A stretch of 22,674 nucleotides of DNA from a virus: the IMG/VR virus record IMGVR_UViG_3300025012_000293, positions 1 through 22,674 of that record; one strand, given 5' to 3'. Within the stretch, counting starts at the first letter, position 1, and each line of letters opens with the position of its first letter. Shown here piece after piece: positions 1 to 6,957 of this stretch. Under the pieces are notes generated by a model that was given only the letters and a program-made list of their open reading frames with translations, was not told the origin of the DNA and ran no database searches. A program made the translations under genes and the position numbers.

Positions 1-354
1 GGGGTGCTCGTGGTCGGCGAGGTGATATCGTTTCCGGATCCTGCGCCGGGATTGAGGCAGGGTCTGGTCGATTATTCAACCGCACGAGAGTTGTCGAATG
101 GGGCATTTTATTATCGTGATCGCGACCGGGTGAGGACGTTTTCTTTTGAGCTCGGGGTTGACACTCAGACATATTTTTACCGAATGATGCGCGATATTGC
201 CCAGTTTTACGGGATGAATCCGATGATGATGCTTTTGGTTGATTCAGGTGGTTCCGAGTGGGTGGTTTACGGCCGGCTGGCATCCATGCCGAGTGGGACA
301 CATATAACCTGGGCCAGATCTGCAATACAAATTGAACTGATAGAGGTGATCTAA
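1..354 (+). CDS. Partial phage structural (tail-type) protein, C-terminal part
   Basis: The frame is open to the left edge of the window, so this is probably the 3' end of a longer gene; a GTG at position 4 could be a start but has no visible upstream context. About 116 residues are visible. They are rich in aromatic residues and alternate short strand-like stretches, ending in IQIELIEVI. There is no signal peptide or membrane segment. The stop codon overlaps the next ATG (TAATG), so the two are translationally coupled. A tail or baseplate role is inferred only from position before a tail-fibre-like gene and the lysis genes; I do not recognise the family. Confidence 0.6.
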   Translation, partial: GVLVVGEVISFPDPAPGLRQGLVDYSTARELSNGAFYYRDRDRVRTFSFELGVDTQTYFYRMMRDIAQFYGMNPMMMLLVDSGGSEWVVYGRLASMPSGTHITWARSAIQIELIEVI

Positions 355-896
355 TGTCAGCAAAAGGCTACAAGTATTCATCACTCACCGGTGGCGGGGC
401 CGGGGCGCTCGACAGCCTGGACGGTGCGGCATTACTCGACGGCGATTTTGCCATGGTGATGGCAGGCGGGGTTCTCTACAATTATGTGCTTGATGAAGAT
501 TCCGGTCTGGCTGAGTCGAGCCCTGCCATCATCGCTCCGGACACCAATGCCGGGGTGAAGCGGTGGATAATGCTGCAATCTTCAGCCGCGATCGGGTTTG
601 GCCAGACATGGCAAACACCGACCAGGTCTGCAAACGTCGTATATCAGAACACAACCGGAAGGGCTATTCAAGTTTCCATGACCATGGCGTGCTCGGCCTA
701 CACGACCGGAACCGGGGGCCTATATGTTGGGCCAACAAGCTCGCCCGCTGTACTGATTGGGGGTGGGTCGCAAGGTCAAGCCGAGGCGTATCCCAGGTCT
801 TTTTTTGCGTCCGCTATTGTCCCAAATAATTATTACTACACCGTCGCGACAAACAGCGGCATGGCAGTATCTGAGTGGCATGAGCTTAGACAATAG
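354..896 (+). CDS. Putative phage tail appendage / decoration protein
   Basis: This 180-residue protein starts at the ATG that overlaps the upstream stop. The N-terminal half (about residues 1-75) is Gly/Ala/Asp rich. The C-terminal half (about residues 80-180) begins near WQTPTRSANVVYQNTTGRAI and looks like a beta-sandwich: alternating Thr/Ser/Gly strands, then a VGPTSSPAVLIGGG stretch and a YYYTVATNSG stretch. Such domains are common in receptor-binding or decoration proteins at phage tail ends. No enzymatic motif is visible. The tail-appendage role is an inference from composition and from position downstream of a likely structural gene. Confidence 0.65.
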   Translation: MSAKGYKYSSLTGGGAGALDSLDGAALLDGDFAMVMAGGVLYNYVLDEDSGLAESSPAIIAPDTNAGVKRWIMLQSSAAIGFGQTWQTPTRSANVVYQNTTGRAIQVSMTMACSAYTTGTGGLYVGPTSSPAVLIGGGSQGQAEAYPRSFFASAIVPNNYYYTVATNSGMAVSEWHELRQ

Positions 897-918
897 AAAA
901 TCCATAACAGGAGCCAAA

Positions 919-1632
919 ATGACGAAAATACTGATTGCAGTTCTGATGTTGACGCTGGCTGGGTGCTCCAGCACCATCAATTTCGTCAGCGTTGAGGCTG
1001 ACAACGGCTCGATGGTTCTCGGGGCTGATGTTTCCACGCCGATTACCCAGGACGCGTCGGGGGAGGGCGCTTTTGCCACTCAGGGTGCAGCCGCAGCTCT
1101 TGGCACAATGTCCGACCTGATCGGCAAGTACATCCCTGACTTGTCTCAGCGCACCGAGAATATCACCACGCCGCCGGCGAAACCCGCCGAGCCGGCCAAT
1201 CCTGTGGTGCCACCTGTCGCCCCGTCCGTGCCGGGTGAAATAGACGACGGTACGGGCGCGGTGTCTCCAGAAGAAACGAAACCGAGCGATGATCTTCTTT
1301 ATCAGCAAAGCTCCACCTATACCAGCTACGGGGTCCGCAATCAAGGACGGCAGGCGTGGCGGATCCCCAGGAGCGGCAAAGACCTGGGTTCGGGGCCGAT
1401 CAAGTTTGCCTTCTCGAGCGGGAAGACCTTCATCGTCAAAAACCCCTTGAAAAACTGCCGGGACCAGGAGAACTGCAGCCGCAACTCGAAAGCGGCCATG
1501 TACGGTTTTGTCTACAAGCCGGGAATCGGGCCGAATGGCGAGGGTGATGATAATACTGGGACCGACCATGGCGGCATCTATCTCCATGCACCGTTCGGTG
1601 ACAGCAGCAAAACTGTGACGATGTACTGGTGA
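919..1632 (+). CDS. Putative outer-membrane-type lipoprotein
   Basis: The chosen start is ATG 919, preceded by CAGGAG at 908-913; an in-frame start further upstream would overlap the previous gene and bury the signal peptide. The 237-residue protein begins MTKILIAVLMLTLAGC, a classic lipoprotein signal with an LAGC lipobox and Cys16 as the lipidated residue. Residues about 85-115 form a Pro/Ala-rich linker (repeated PAKPAEP- and VVPPVAP-type segments), followed by a C-terminal domain with two Cys (KNCRDQENC) and a GGIYLHAPFG stretch. Phage lipoproteins can be outer spanins or superinfection-exclusion factors. This one is much longer than usual outer spanins and its function is unknown. Confidence 0.75.
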   Translation: MTKILIAVLMLTLAGCSSTINFVSVEADNGSMVLGADVSTPITQDASGEGAFATQGAAAALGTMSDLIGKYIPDLSQRTENITTPPAKPAEPANPVVPPVAPSVPGEIDDGTGAVSPEETKPSDDLLYQQSSTYTSYGVRNQGRQAWRIPRSGKDLGSGPIKFAFSSGKTFIVKNPLKNCRDQENCSRNSKAAMYGFVYKPGIGPNGEGDDNTGTDHGGIYLHAPFGDSSKTVTMYW

Positions 1633-1669
1633 TGGCAGCAAGAAAGTAACAATCTACTACTGAGGTCCA

Positions 1670-1987
1670 ATGGTGAGTGAGCAAGAAATAGAAAAAGAAA
1701 TTCAGGAAAAAGGATTAAACGCGCCAAGGCTCACGTCGGAACTTATTGACGCTGTTATTGTTAATGAGACATACACCGTCTTGCCGAGCGGCAAGGCGAT
1801 GGTGTGCGAGCTTACTCTAGAAAATGGGTTCACAGTCCGAGGGGAATCGGCTTGTGTCTCTAAGGATAATTTTAATTTTGAAATAGGCAGCAAGATATCC
1901 AGGGAGAATGCCAGGAATAAAATATGGGAGCTTGAGGGGTATCTGCTGCAGCAAAAACTGTATTACGACTCCCAGTGCGACAGATGA
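1670..1987 (+). CDS. Phage Gp49-like family protein (N4 gp49 / Sf6 gp66 type)
   Basis: This 105-residue protein matches what I know of the N4 gp49/Sf6 gene 66 family. The core runs from IVNETYTVLPSGKAMVCEL through LENGFTVRGESACVS and FNFEIGSKISRENARNKIW to ending helices with LLQQKLYY. The paired ENGF-V-GES and GxxxARxKIW elements are the family signature. The family is frequent in phage genomes and has no firm biochemical role. It is about the usual length, with a short acidic leader (EQEIEKEIQEKG). Its TGA stop overlaps the next ATG (ATGA). Confidence 0.85.
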   Translation: MVSEQEIEKEIQEKGLNAPRLTSELIDAVIVNETYTVLPSGKAMVCELTLENGFTVRGESACVSKDNFNFEIGSKISRENARNKIWELEGYLLQQKLYYDSQCDR

Positions 1988-2070
1988 CGACCTGTAAAAA
2001 CTGTGGACACCGATACCAAGGCGGATTCTGCCCGGTGTGCTTGATGCCAAATGATGAGTGCGAGGACTGA
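1984..2070 (+). CDS. 28-residue zinc-knuckle-like microprotein
   Basis: A 28-residue reading frame starts at an ATG overlapping the stop of the Gp49-family gene (ATGA) and ends in TGA at 2068-2070. It reads MTTCKNCGHRYQGGFCPVC then an acidic tail ending ECED. The two CxxC pairs, CKNC and CPVC, are spaced like a small zinc ribbon. The ATGA coupling and the cysteine pattern argue that it is a real gene despite its size. Its function is unknown. Confidence 0.55.
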   Translation: MTTCKNCGHRYQGGFCPVCLMPNDECED

Positions 2071-2096
2071 GGCTGACGAGTCTCCCCGGAGGGAAG

Positions 2097-2291
2097 ATGA
2101 AACGATTTAGGTGTCCTGATTGTGAAGACTATGATGATGTTGAGGATGAAGTAAAAGGCATGATCTGTGAATGTGGAGGGGCTATGGAATTAGATAAGCC
2201 TGACCTTTTTGATGAAGTTGAATACATCGAGCCGTGCATGATTTGCAGAAATAGAAATACCAAGAAGTGTGGGGAATGCTGCCGGGAATAA
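2097..2291 (+). CDS. Small acidic zinc-ribbon-like protein
   Basis: ATG 2097 is preferred over an upstream in-frame start because GGAGG lies at 2088-2092 just before it. The 64-residue product begins MKRFRCPDCEDYDD. It has CxxC pairs CPDC, CECGG and CMIC, and ends with CGECC; the remainder is strongly acidic. This suggests a small metal-binding protein with two zinc sites. Similar Cys-rich microproteins are common in phage accessory regions. No function is assigned. Confidence 0.65.
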   Translation: MKRFRCPDCEDYDDVEDEVKGMICECGGAMELDKPDLFDEVEYIEPCMICRNRNTKKCGECCRE

Positions 2292-2312
2292 ATCTCTACT
2301 GGAGGTTTGCCG

Positions 2313-2501
2313 ATGAGAGTCATAGCAGAGGCAAGTCTGAAAATGAGCGACAAGGATGAAAATGGACTGCACCATGTCAAAGATCGATATTGCCAGGAGG
2401 CTGGTTCATGCTTCTCATTCGACGCCAACGGCCGGGCCGGGAAATGTTGTGACCGGTTCCGGAAACTCTCAACTGGTGTGAAAATATGCGTAAAATTATA
2501 G
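2313..2501 (+). CDS. Small hypothetical protein, Cys-containing
   Basis: The start is ATG 2313, with a perfect GGAGG at 2301-2305 seven bases upstream. The product has 62 residues. It begins MRVIAEASLKMSDKDENG and has a central YCQEAGSCFSF segment followed by GKCCDRFRKL, four Cys in about 20 residues. Its 3' end overlaps the start of the nuclease gene by 16 bases. No family is recognised; the strong ribosome binding site supports it being translated. Confidence 0.55.
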   Translation: MRVIAEASLKMSDKDENGLHHVKDRYCQEAGSCFSFDANGRAGKCCDRFRKLSTGVKICVKL

Positions 2502-2950
2502 CCCTCATCTTTCTTCTCGCCGCGGCAACAGTCCATGCCGACACCGGGACCGTGGTCCGGACCGTTGATGGTGACACAATCAAAATTGCGAATGAGCATG
2601 GCATTGCGACAGTGAGATTGTATGGCATCGACGCGCCGGAAAAATCTCAGGCATTCGGGCAGGCCGCCAGGGGGTTTACTTCTCAGATGGTCGAGGGGCG
2701 GGTGATCGATTACACCCCGATCGATACCGACCGATACGGCCGGACAGTCGCCATCGTCATGATCGGTACTCAATGCCTACAGGAGCAATTGATTTTCCAG
2801 GGCTATGCTTGGGTCTATCCGCAATATTGTAAAGAAAGATTCTGCCAGGCATGGACGACCCTGCAGGGCATCTCTGCTGGTAATCGGGTGGGGTTATGGA
2901 TCGATCCAGCACCGGTACAACCATGGGTATGGAGGAAACAAGCGCGATGA
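2486..2950 (+). CDS. Exported staphylococcal-nuclease-like (thermonuclease) protein
   Basis: This 154-residue protein has a cleavable signal peptide (MRKIIALIFLLAAATVHA, cleavage after Ala18) followed by an SNase domain. All catalytic positions of the family are visible: Asp30 in VDGDT, Arg44 in VRLYGIDAPE with Asp49 and Glu52, and Arg86 in DRYGRT. The family uses calcium to hydrolyse DNA and RNA. The signal peptide sends it to the periplasm or outside the cell, so it may degrade host or competitor nucleic acid during or after lysis rather than act in replication. Three Cys near the C-terminus may form a disulfide. Its stop overlaps the next gene's ATG. Confidence 0.9.
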   Translation: MRKIIALIFLLAAATVHADTGTVVRTVDGDTIKIANEHGIATVRLYGIDAPEKSQAFGQAARGFTSQMVEGRVIDYTPIDTDRYGRTVAIVMIGTQCLQEQLIFQGYAWVYPQYCKERFCQAWTTLQGISAGNRVGLWIDPAPVQPWVWRKQAR

Positions 2951-3342
2951 AATATTGGGATGGATATAAATTTGTTGTAGCCGAAGACTTTAGCGTTCAA
3001 ACAACAGTTTATGGTTATGACATCGTAGATAAGTTCTTCCATCTGCATCCTGATGGTAAACTTGATATCTATTTAGGCTATCCTTGGGATGGAAACAGCG
3101 GCCCTTTCCCCGACATCGGGTGGACCATTGAGGCTTCTTGCGGGCATGATATTCTTTGCGATTTGGTAAATAGTGGTAAATTACCTTTAGCAGAACAACC
3201 GAAGATAGATCAGTTTTATTATGATACAGTTGAACGCAAAGGCATGTGGCCTTTTATCGCCAGACAGATAACCTTGACGATACGATGGCACATGTTGAAG
3301 AAAGGATCGAAGCGGTTTAATCGAAAAGTTTATGAAGCCTGA
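2947..3342 (+). CDS. DUF1353-like phage protein
   Basis: ATG 2947 forms an ATGA overlap with the nuclease stop and has GGAGG at 2931-2935, so it is preferred over a start 51 bases upstream. The 131-residue protein contains the layout of DUF1353 proteins: a GYPWDGNSGPFPDIGWT segment, where the family usually has a WDGAS-type turn, then a SCGHDILCDLV segment with a conserved His-Asp, and later a basic WHMLKKGSKRFNRK tail. DUF1353 proteins are frequent in phage lysis or tail-end regions and have no firm function. Family assignment is by motif memory, moderately sure. Confidence 0.7.
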   Translation: MKYWDGYKFVVAEDFSVQTTVYGYDIVDKFFHLHPDGKLDIYLGYPWDGNSGPFPDIGWTIEASCGHDILCDLVNSGKLPLAEQPKIDQFYYDTVERKGMWPFIARQITLTIRWHMLKKGSKRFNRKVYEA

Positions 3343-3379
3343 ACAATCACAAGGTTGAATTGACGAAAAGGAATATTAA

Positions 3380-3871
3380 ATGCCAGAGAATGGAGGATTT
3401 ACCTTTTTTGCTGGAGCGGCCGGGGTATTCGGAGTAATTCTCGGGTGGGCCCTTTCACTTATTGGATTGGGCGGAAAGATCCAAAAAGAGAAAGGGGAAA
3501 TAGCCCGCGCGCACACGCGACTTGATGCCCATGATGTTAAATTTACGGCAAATGATCTGATCCTTTTTGATATGGCTCAAGTCAAGCTTCGGATTATTGA
3601 TTATGACCGCAGGTTTATTGAACTGGATAATTCAATTAAATCCGTCCTTAAGTTATTCGAAACCTCCGATGGTGAACCGAGATTCATTACCAAACCGACA
3701 TGTACTGATGCAAGAGAATTGTGCCACGAACGGTTTGAAGAGAAATTTGCCGCTGGTTCGGAGAGGTTTGGTCGACTTGAAGGGGAAGTTAAACAGGTTA
3801 AGGAAGCGCAAGAAAAGAATTTAGAAACGATCCTTAATGCAATCCAGAAAATAAAATCTGATGAGGCATAA
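3380..3871 (+). CDS. Membrane-anchored coiled-coil protein (possible lysis/spanin-type)
   Basis: This 163-residue protein has one N-terminal transmembrane helix (about residues 8-31, FFAGAAGVFGVILGWALSLI) followed by a long charged helical region with heptad-like spacing. Two Cys lie near residues 115-123 (TCTDARELC) and a Lys/Glu-rich helix ends the chain. A single N-terminal anchor plus coiled coil is the plan of inner-membrane spanins and of some phage tail or lysis helper proteins. No sequence family is recognised. The start has AAGGA about ten bases upstream. It sits two genes before the muramidase, which makes a lysis role plausible but unproven. Confidence 0.7.
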   Translation: MPENGGFTFFAGAAGVFGVILGWALSLIGLGGKIQKEKGEIARAHTRLDAHDVKFTANDLILFDMAQVKLRIIDYDRRFIELDNSIKSVLKLFETSDGEPRFITKPTCTDARELCHERFEEKFAAGSERFGRLEGEVKQVKEAQEKNLETILNAIQKIKSDEA

Positions 3872-3872
3872 A

Positions 3873-4604
3873 ATGATACTCAAAGATGGCAGTGAAACCC
3901 GAGACTCCCGTTGTGGCCTCATTTTCCAACCTGACCCAATCGCCAGACATCTTCTCTCTATGGCGGCACCGGACGGCGGGATTGACCTCAGTCAACGGGA
4001 ACTGATTAGTAAGTATCGGGTCAAGAAGTTTGGCGAGCCACTGCTCAATCAAGGGGAGTGGAGTGCTTGCGGTGGATTCGGCTTTGCTGCTTTTATGGAA
4101 CATGAACCGGGAATACGTACCCTTGGCGATGAGTGGGCGCTGCAGTTCTATTTCCGGGCGCAGGATAATGATATCTGGCCGGGGTCCGAGCGGCCTGGGT
4201 CCAAGCCCCTCAGCTATGGCACCTCAATTGCCGCTATTTTGCAGACCGCCGAGCAGGAGGGGCTGATCACAGAGTCCTGCAGGGCCTACACCGTCGATGA
4301 GGTTATCCGGGGCATTGATTACTACGGCAGTGCCATCCTCGGGCTTGAGTGGACCGAGGGGATGATGGAGCCCAGAAAAAAGGATGGCTTGAGCGTGCCG
4401 ACAGGAGAGATTGTCGGTGGCCACTGTACGGCCGGCACATTTATTAATCGACGCCGAAATATCATTGGTGGGCCGAACTCCTGGCCGGATTGGAATAAAA
4501 TTCAAAGAGGCTACTGGGTCATGGATCTTGATGACTTTGCCGAGGTGTTCCGGAATGGTGAGTGTGCCTTTGCAAGAAAAACGATTATTCAAGGGGGGAT
4601 ATAA
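3873..4604 (+). CDS. Papain-like (C1-type) cysteine protease
   Basis: The product is 243 residues from ATG 3873, which has GAGG at 3863-3866; an ATG at 3861 has no ribosome binding site. The papain catalytic plan is complete and in order: Gln60 and Cys66 in LLNQGEWSACGGFGFAAF (oxyanion Gln and nucleophile), His184 in VGGHCTAG, and Asn202-Trp204 in GGPNSWPDWNKIQRGYW, matching the family's HA...NSWG...GxGY region. There is no signal peptide and no long propeptide. C1 peptidases occur sporadically in phages. It lies immediately upstream of the muramidase with no gap, so it may help lysis, process virion proteins or act on host proteins. Fold assignment is confident; substrate unknown. Confidence 0.8.
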   Translation: MILKDGSETRDSRCGLIFQPDPIARHLLSMAAPDGGIDLSQRELISKYRVKKFGEPLLNQGEWSACGGFGFAAFMEHEPGIRTLGDEWALQFYFRAQDNDIWPGSERPGSKPLSYGTSIAAILQTAEQEGLITESCRAYTVDEVIRGIDYYGSAILGLEWTEGMMEPRKKDGLSVPTGEIVGGHCTAGTFINRRRNIIGGPNSWPDWNKIQRGYWVMDLDDFAEVFRNGECAFARKTIIQGGI

Positions 4605-5081
4605 ATGAAAATTTCTGATGTTTTACAAGTCGTAATCTACCCCGGGTTAGCTTTGCTCCCAAAGCAAATGAATTCTCCGGCTGCAATAGCCATGCTCTTA
4701 ACGATAGGCCTGCAGGAATCGAGATTTATTTATCGTAGACAAGTCGGCGGGCCGGCAAGAGGATTTTATCAATTTGAGAAGAAAGGTGGTGTAGCCGGGG
4801 TCCTGCTTCATCATCGCGGCGCTAGCCCACTGATCCGCGATGTCCTCGATCGGTTGCAGTATGATCTCGATCTCGATACCAGCTACGCAGCTATCGAACA
4901 TAACGATGCTTTGGCTACGGCATTCGCTCGTCTATTGCTTTGGACACTACCAGATGCCCTGCCTCAAAAAGACGAGTGCGAGCGATCCTGGGAACAATAC
5001 ATCGAGGCCTGGAGGCCAGGGAAGCCACATCGACAGACTTGGAATGAATTCTACAGGCAGGCATGGGGGATTTTTGAATAA
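4605..5081 (+). CDS. Lysozyme-like muramidase / transglycosylase-type endolysin
   Basis: The protein is 158 residues with a GGGG-rich ribosome binding site at 4593-4598. It contains IGLQESRFIYRRQVGGPARGFYQFE, the lysozyme-fold signature in which Glu38 of LQES is the likely catalytic acid and GPARGFYQFE follows as in phage lysozyme and lytic transglycosylase families. The remainder is helical and includes ATAFARLLLWTLPDALP. There is no secretion signal, so it would need a holin or another route to the cell wall. It probably cleaves the glycan strands of host peptidoglycan at the end of infection. Its stop overlaps the next start by one base (TAATG). Confidence 0.82.
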   Translation: MKISDVLQVVIYPGLALLPKQMNSPAAIAMLLTIGLQESRFIYRRQVGGPARGFYQFEKKGGVAGVLLHHRGASPLIRDVLDRLQYDLDLDTSYAAIEHNDALATAFARLLLWTLPDALPQKDECERSWEQYIEAWRPGKPHRQTWNEFYRQAWGIFE

Positions 5082-5296
5082 TGGGTAAAAATAACGCTGG
5101 TGAACTACTGACGCTAGAAATCAATAAAGCGCTTTGCAAGGACTGTAAAGAATGTGAAAAACTTCTCCCTAAATTCAGGTCTGTTTATAACGGGAAGATA
5201 AGTATTTCAGCTTGGGCTTATCAGAGAGAAGATGTTCGGAGAGGAGTCAAGTCGGTTGTTGAAGTTTGTAAACAGAAAGCCATTTCCTTATATTGA
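5081..5296 (+). CDS. Single-cluster [4Fe-4S] ferredoxin-like protein
   Basis: This 71-residue protein carries CKDCKEC (Cys19, Cys22, Cys25) near its N-terminus and a fourth Cys at position 63 in VCKQKAISLY. That is the layout of small single-cluster [4Fe-4S] ferredoxins, in which CxxCxxC lies near the start and a distant Cys precedes an xxAI motif. The Pro that normally follows the last Cys is replaced by Lys. The gene is coupled to the muramidase gene by TAATG. Electron transfer or iron-sulfur assembly for a phage enzyme would fit, but a zinc-binding protein of similar shape cannot be excluded. Confidence 0.6.
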   Translation: MGKNNAGELLTLEINKALCKDCKECEKLLPKFRSVYNGKISISAWAYQREDVRRGVKSVVEVCKQKAISLY

Positions 5297-5305
5297 GAAG
5301 AATTA

Positions 5306-5620
5306 ATGCAGTCTCCATTTCCAGCCTTGTTGGCATTATACCATATTGGAGTTATCGGAAAGATCGAGATAGATTACCGACATATGCATACCCATTTAAA
5401 TGATACGTATGTCCGCCTTCATGGGAATCTCGGCAGCATAGATGGAAGATGGGATGAGTACAAAGAGTTTCTTGAAGTGTCAGTGAATTGGAATAGTGTA
5501 GCGAATATCAAACCAGTTTATAGTAAGCAACTTGAGGCCTGGTATATTTTTGCCGAGACAGAAAAGAAAGAGTTGAAGGAATACGCCAGACTGAAAAAGA
5601 AGTTTAAGGGAATTTTATAG
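5306..5620 (+). CDS. Hypothetical protein
   Basis: The protein has 104 residues, with GAGAAGAA just upstream of ATG 5306. It begins with a weakly hydrophobic stretch (FPALLALYHIGVIGKIEI) and ends in a basic helix (KKELKEYARLKKKFKGIL). The middle is rich in Asn, Trp and Tyr. No family is recognised. It is the last gene of the + strand block and overlaps the first - strand gene by six bases tail to tail, with no clear terminator hairpin between the two blocks. Confidence 0.65.
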   Translation: MQSPFPALLALYHIGVIGKIEIDYRHMHTHLNDTYVRLHGNLGSIDGRWDEYKEFLEVSVNWNSVANIKPVYSKQLEAWYIFAETEKKELKEYARLKKKFKGIL

Positions 5621-5881
5621 CCTTTCCTGCTCCAATATTTTTTTGAGTAATCGCTCTGATCTCCTAAGTTGCCGGCGATGATTTTCAACTATTATCGTTT
5701 GTAAATTAATCAATTCAATTTGTGCCTCTTCCCAGGTATTCCGGACTTTGATGTAAGTTTCGTTCTTGGGAATAGCTTTGCCGGCGAGATAGATTGCATC
5801 TTCATTCTCCCGGATAATATCCACTTCAACAATTATGGGATCGACTTTATCCGACCACATTCTGATAATGTAGCGTTTCAT
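5615..5881 (-). CDS. Hypothetical protein, last gene of the early block
   Basis: ATG 5881 overlaps the upstream stop (ATGA) and has GGTGGGG just before it, so it is preferred over an ATG three codons earlier. The 88-residue product begins MKRYIIRMWSDKVDPIIVEV. It has an N-terminal strand-rich half and a C-terminal basic helix with heptad-like Leu/Ile spacing (NHRRQLRRSERLLKKILEQE). No family is recognised. It closes the - strand transcription unit. Confidence 0.65.
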   Translation of the reverse strand: MKRYIIRMWSDKVDPIIVEVDIIRENEDAIYLAGKAIPKNETYIKVRNTWEEAQIELINLQTIIVENHRRQLRRSERLLKKILEQERL

Positions 5882-6081
5882 TTGCCCCACCGTAAATCAA
5901 GTTCATGTGCTCTTTTTCTATCTCGTTGGCATCTTCTTATTTCTGCTTTCCAAATATCTAGCCAGTTTTCTGCTTGTAATATTTTACCCCAATTTATGTC
6001 TAATTTTGGATGAAATTCGTTCTTTTTAATTACAAAATTAAACCAGTAATAATCGTAAATAAATTTCCATATCTTTTTCAT
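5878..6081 (-). CDS. Small hypothetical protein, Trp/Lys rich
   Basis: The product has 67 residues, linked by ATGA overlaps to genes on both sides. It is unusually rich in Trp, Tyr and Lys (WKFIYDYYWFNFVIKKNEF; ENWLDIWKAEI). There is no membrane segment long enough to be sure of. No family is recognised. The DNA is AT rich compared with the SbcC-type gene upstream. Tight coupling at both ends supports real translation. Confidence 0.6.
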   Translation of the reverse strand: MKKIWKFIYDYYWFNFVIKKNEFHPKLDINWGKILQAENWLDIWKAEIRRCQRDRKRAHELDLRWGK

Positions 6082-6722
6082 TTTATCCTCTTGACTATCG
6101 TCTGCCGGCCTCGCATTGAAAACTCATAAATACAATCCGCCACTTCAAGCAGATCCTCCCGGCTGGCCCGCTCATCGGCAATCATCACAACCTGCAACCC
6201 CGGCCAGTTCTTTTCCGGCCTTGGCTTGCAAATCTCCGACAACATAGCCAAGGCTCGCCGATTGGCCTCTGCCCCCTTGAGATGCTTGAAGGGTTCATCA
6301 AGCCAGATACTGGCGCGGTTACGGGGCGATCTAAGGGACCAGAGAGCAGGGCGCAGAGCCAGGCCGGCAATATCGACGGAACCAAGGCCACTATTGTCCT
6401 TGGGATTGATCCTTGCCCCCTCCCGGACGAACCAGAAATCAACCTCAACTTTTTCCCGCCTGATTGTAAAGTCAACTGCGAAATCGTACGCGTCATCGAA
6501 TACCGATTGCAAGGCTAGCTTCGGCAATTCGGTTAATTGATACTTCAGTTCATCCTGAGTAGACTGAGCCGTTAACTGGATAATCACCTGCGCCTTTTCC
6601 GCATTGCGGAGTTCGCGACGGTGGGCTTTGGCAGCGGTTTGGGAGGCGGAAAGCTCCTCCTGGATTTTTTGCCGGCGACCTTTTAGTTGCTGTATTTTGT
6701 CTTTGAAGGGTTGCAGGTTCAT
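6078..6722 (-). CDS. SbcC/Rad50-like ATPase, C-terminal (Walker B) half
   Basis: ATG 6722 starts two bases after the previous gene's stop; the longer upstream frame is an overlap with the coiled-coil gene. The 214-residue product begins with a coiled coil (about residues 1-60, KDKIQQLKGRRQKIQEELSA), then the C-terminal half of a Rad50-type ATPase head. The signature region is DNSGLGSVDIAGLALRPALW and the Walker B is ASIWLDEPFKHL with the catalytic Glu after Asp. The H-loop position, usually a His in VSHxxE, reads MIADERA, so the His is missing. It has no Walker A of its own; that is in the gene at 8011-9045. The two halves must pair to form an ATPase that works with the SbcD-like nuclease. 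Confidence 0.85.
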   Translation of the reverse strand: MNLQPFKDKIQQLKGRRQKIQEELSASQTAAKAHRRELRNAEKAQVIIQLTAQSTQDELKYQLTELPKLALQSVFDDAYDFAVDFTIRREKVEVDFWFVREGARINPKDNSGLGSVDIAGLALRPALWSLRSPRNRASIWLDEPFKHLKGAEANRRALAMLSEICKPRPEKNWPGLQVVMIADERASREDLLEVADCIYEFSMRGRQTIVKRIK

Positions 6723-6723
6723 A

Positions 6724-6957
6724 TTATGACCAATCGTAATCCGCTTCAAGACTTTCAACCGCAGCCTCGATCTCGGTATTGATCTTTTTGATCTTCCGCT
6801 CTTCCTTGGAAATCTCCCGCTCAATATCCTCAGCAGTTTCACAATCCTCTGCCGCCATTTGTTTCTGAATCTGGGTCTTCTCCCCACGCAATTCTGCCAA
6901 TTCGGTTTTCCGTTTGGCGACTTTTTTTAACATATCTTGGATTTTTTGTTCGCTCAT
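6724..6957 (-). CDS. Short coiled-coil protein, likely third SbcC/Rad50 segment
   Basis: The 77-residue protein is almost entirely a charged amphipathic helix (KIQDMLKKVAKRKTELAELR and KEERKIKKINTEIEAAVESL) with one Cys. Its start overlaps the nuclease stop (ATGA), and its stop lies one base from the start of the Walker B half. Position and composition suggest a detached piece of the ascending Rad50 coiled coil. It carries no CxxC hook. It could also be an independent small coiled-coil partner. Confidence 0.7.
   Translation of the reverse strand: MSEQKIQDMLKKVAKRKTELAELRGEKTQIQKQMAAEDCETAEDIEREISKEERKIKKINTEIEAAVESLEADYDWS

Noticed and set aside
886-1641. A 251-residue - strand open frame across the lipoprotein gene
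   Set aside because: It is Arg/His rich and antisense to a + strand gene with a lipobox and ribosome binding site. No family features are visible.
5600-5640. A terminator at the convergence of the two gene blocks
   Set aside because: Only a 4-bp AAGG/CCTT pairing was found, without a proper U tract on either strand.
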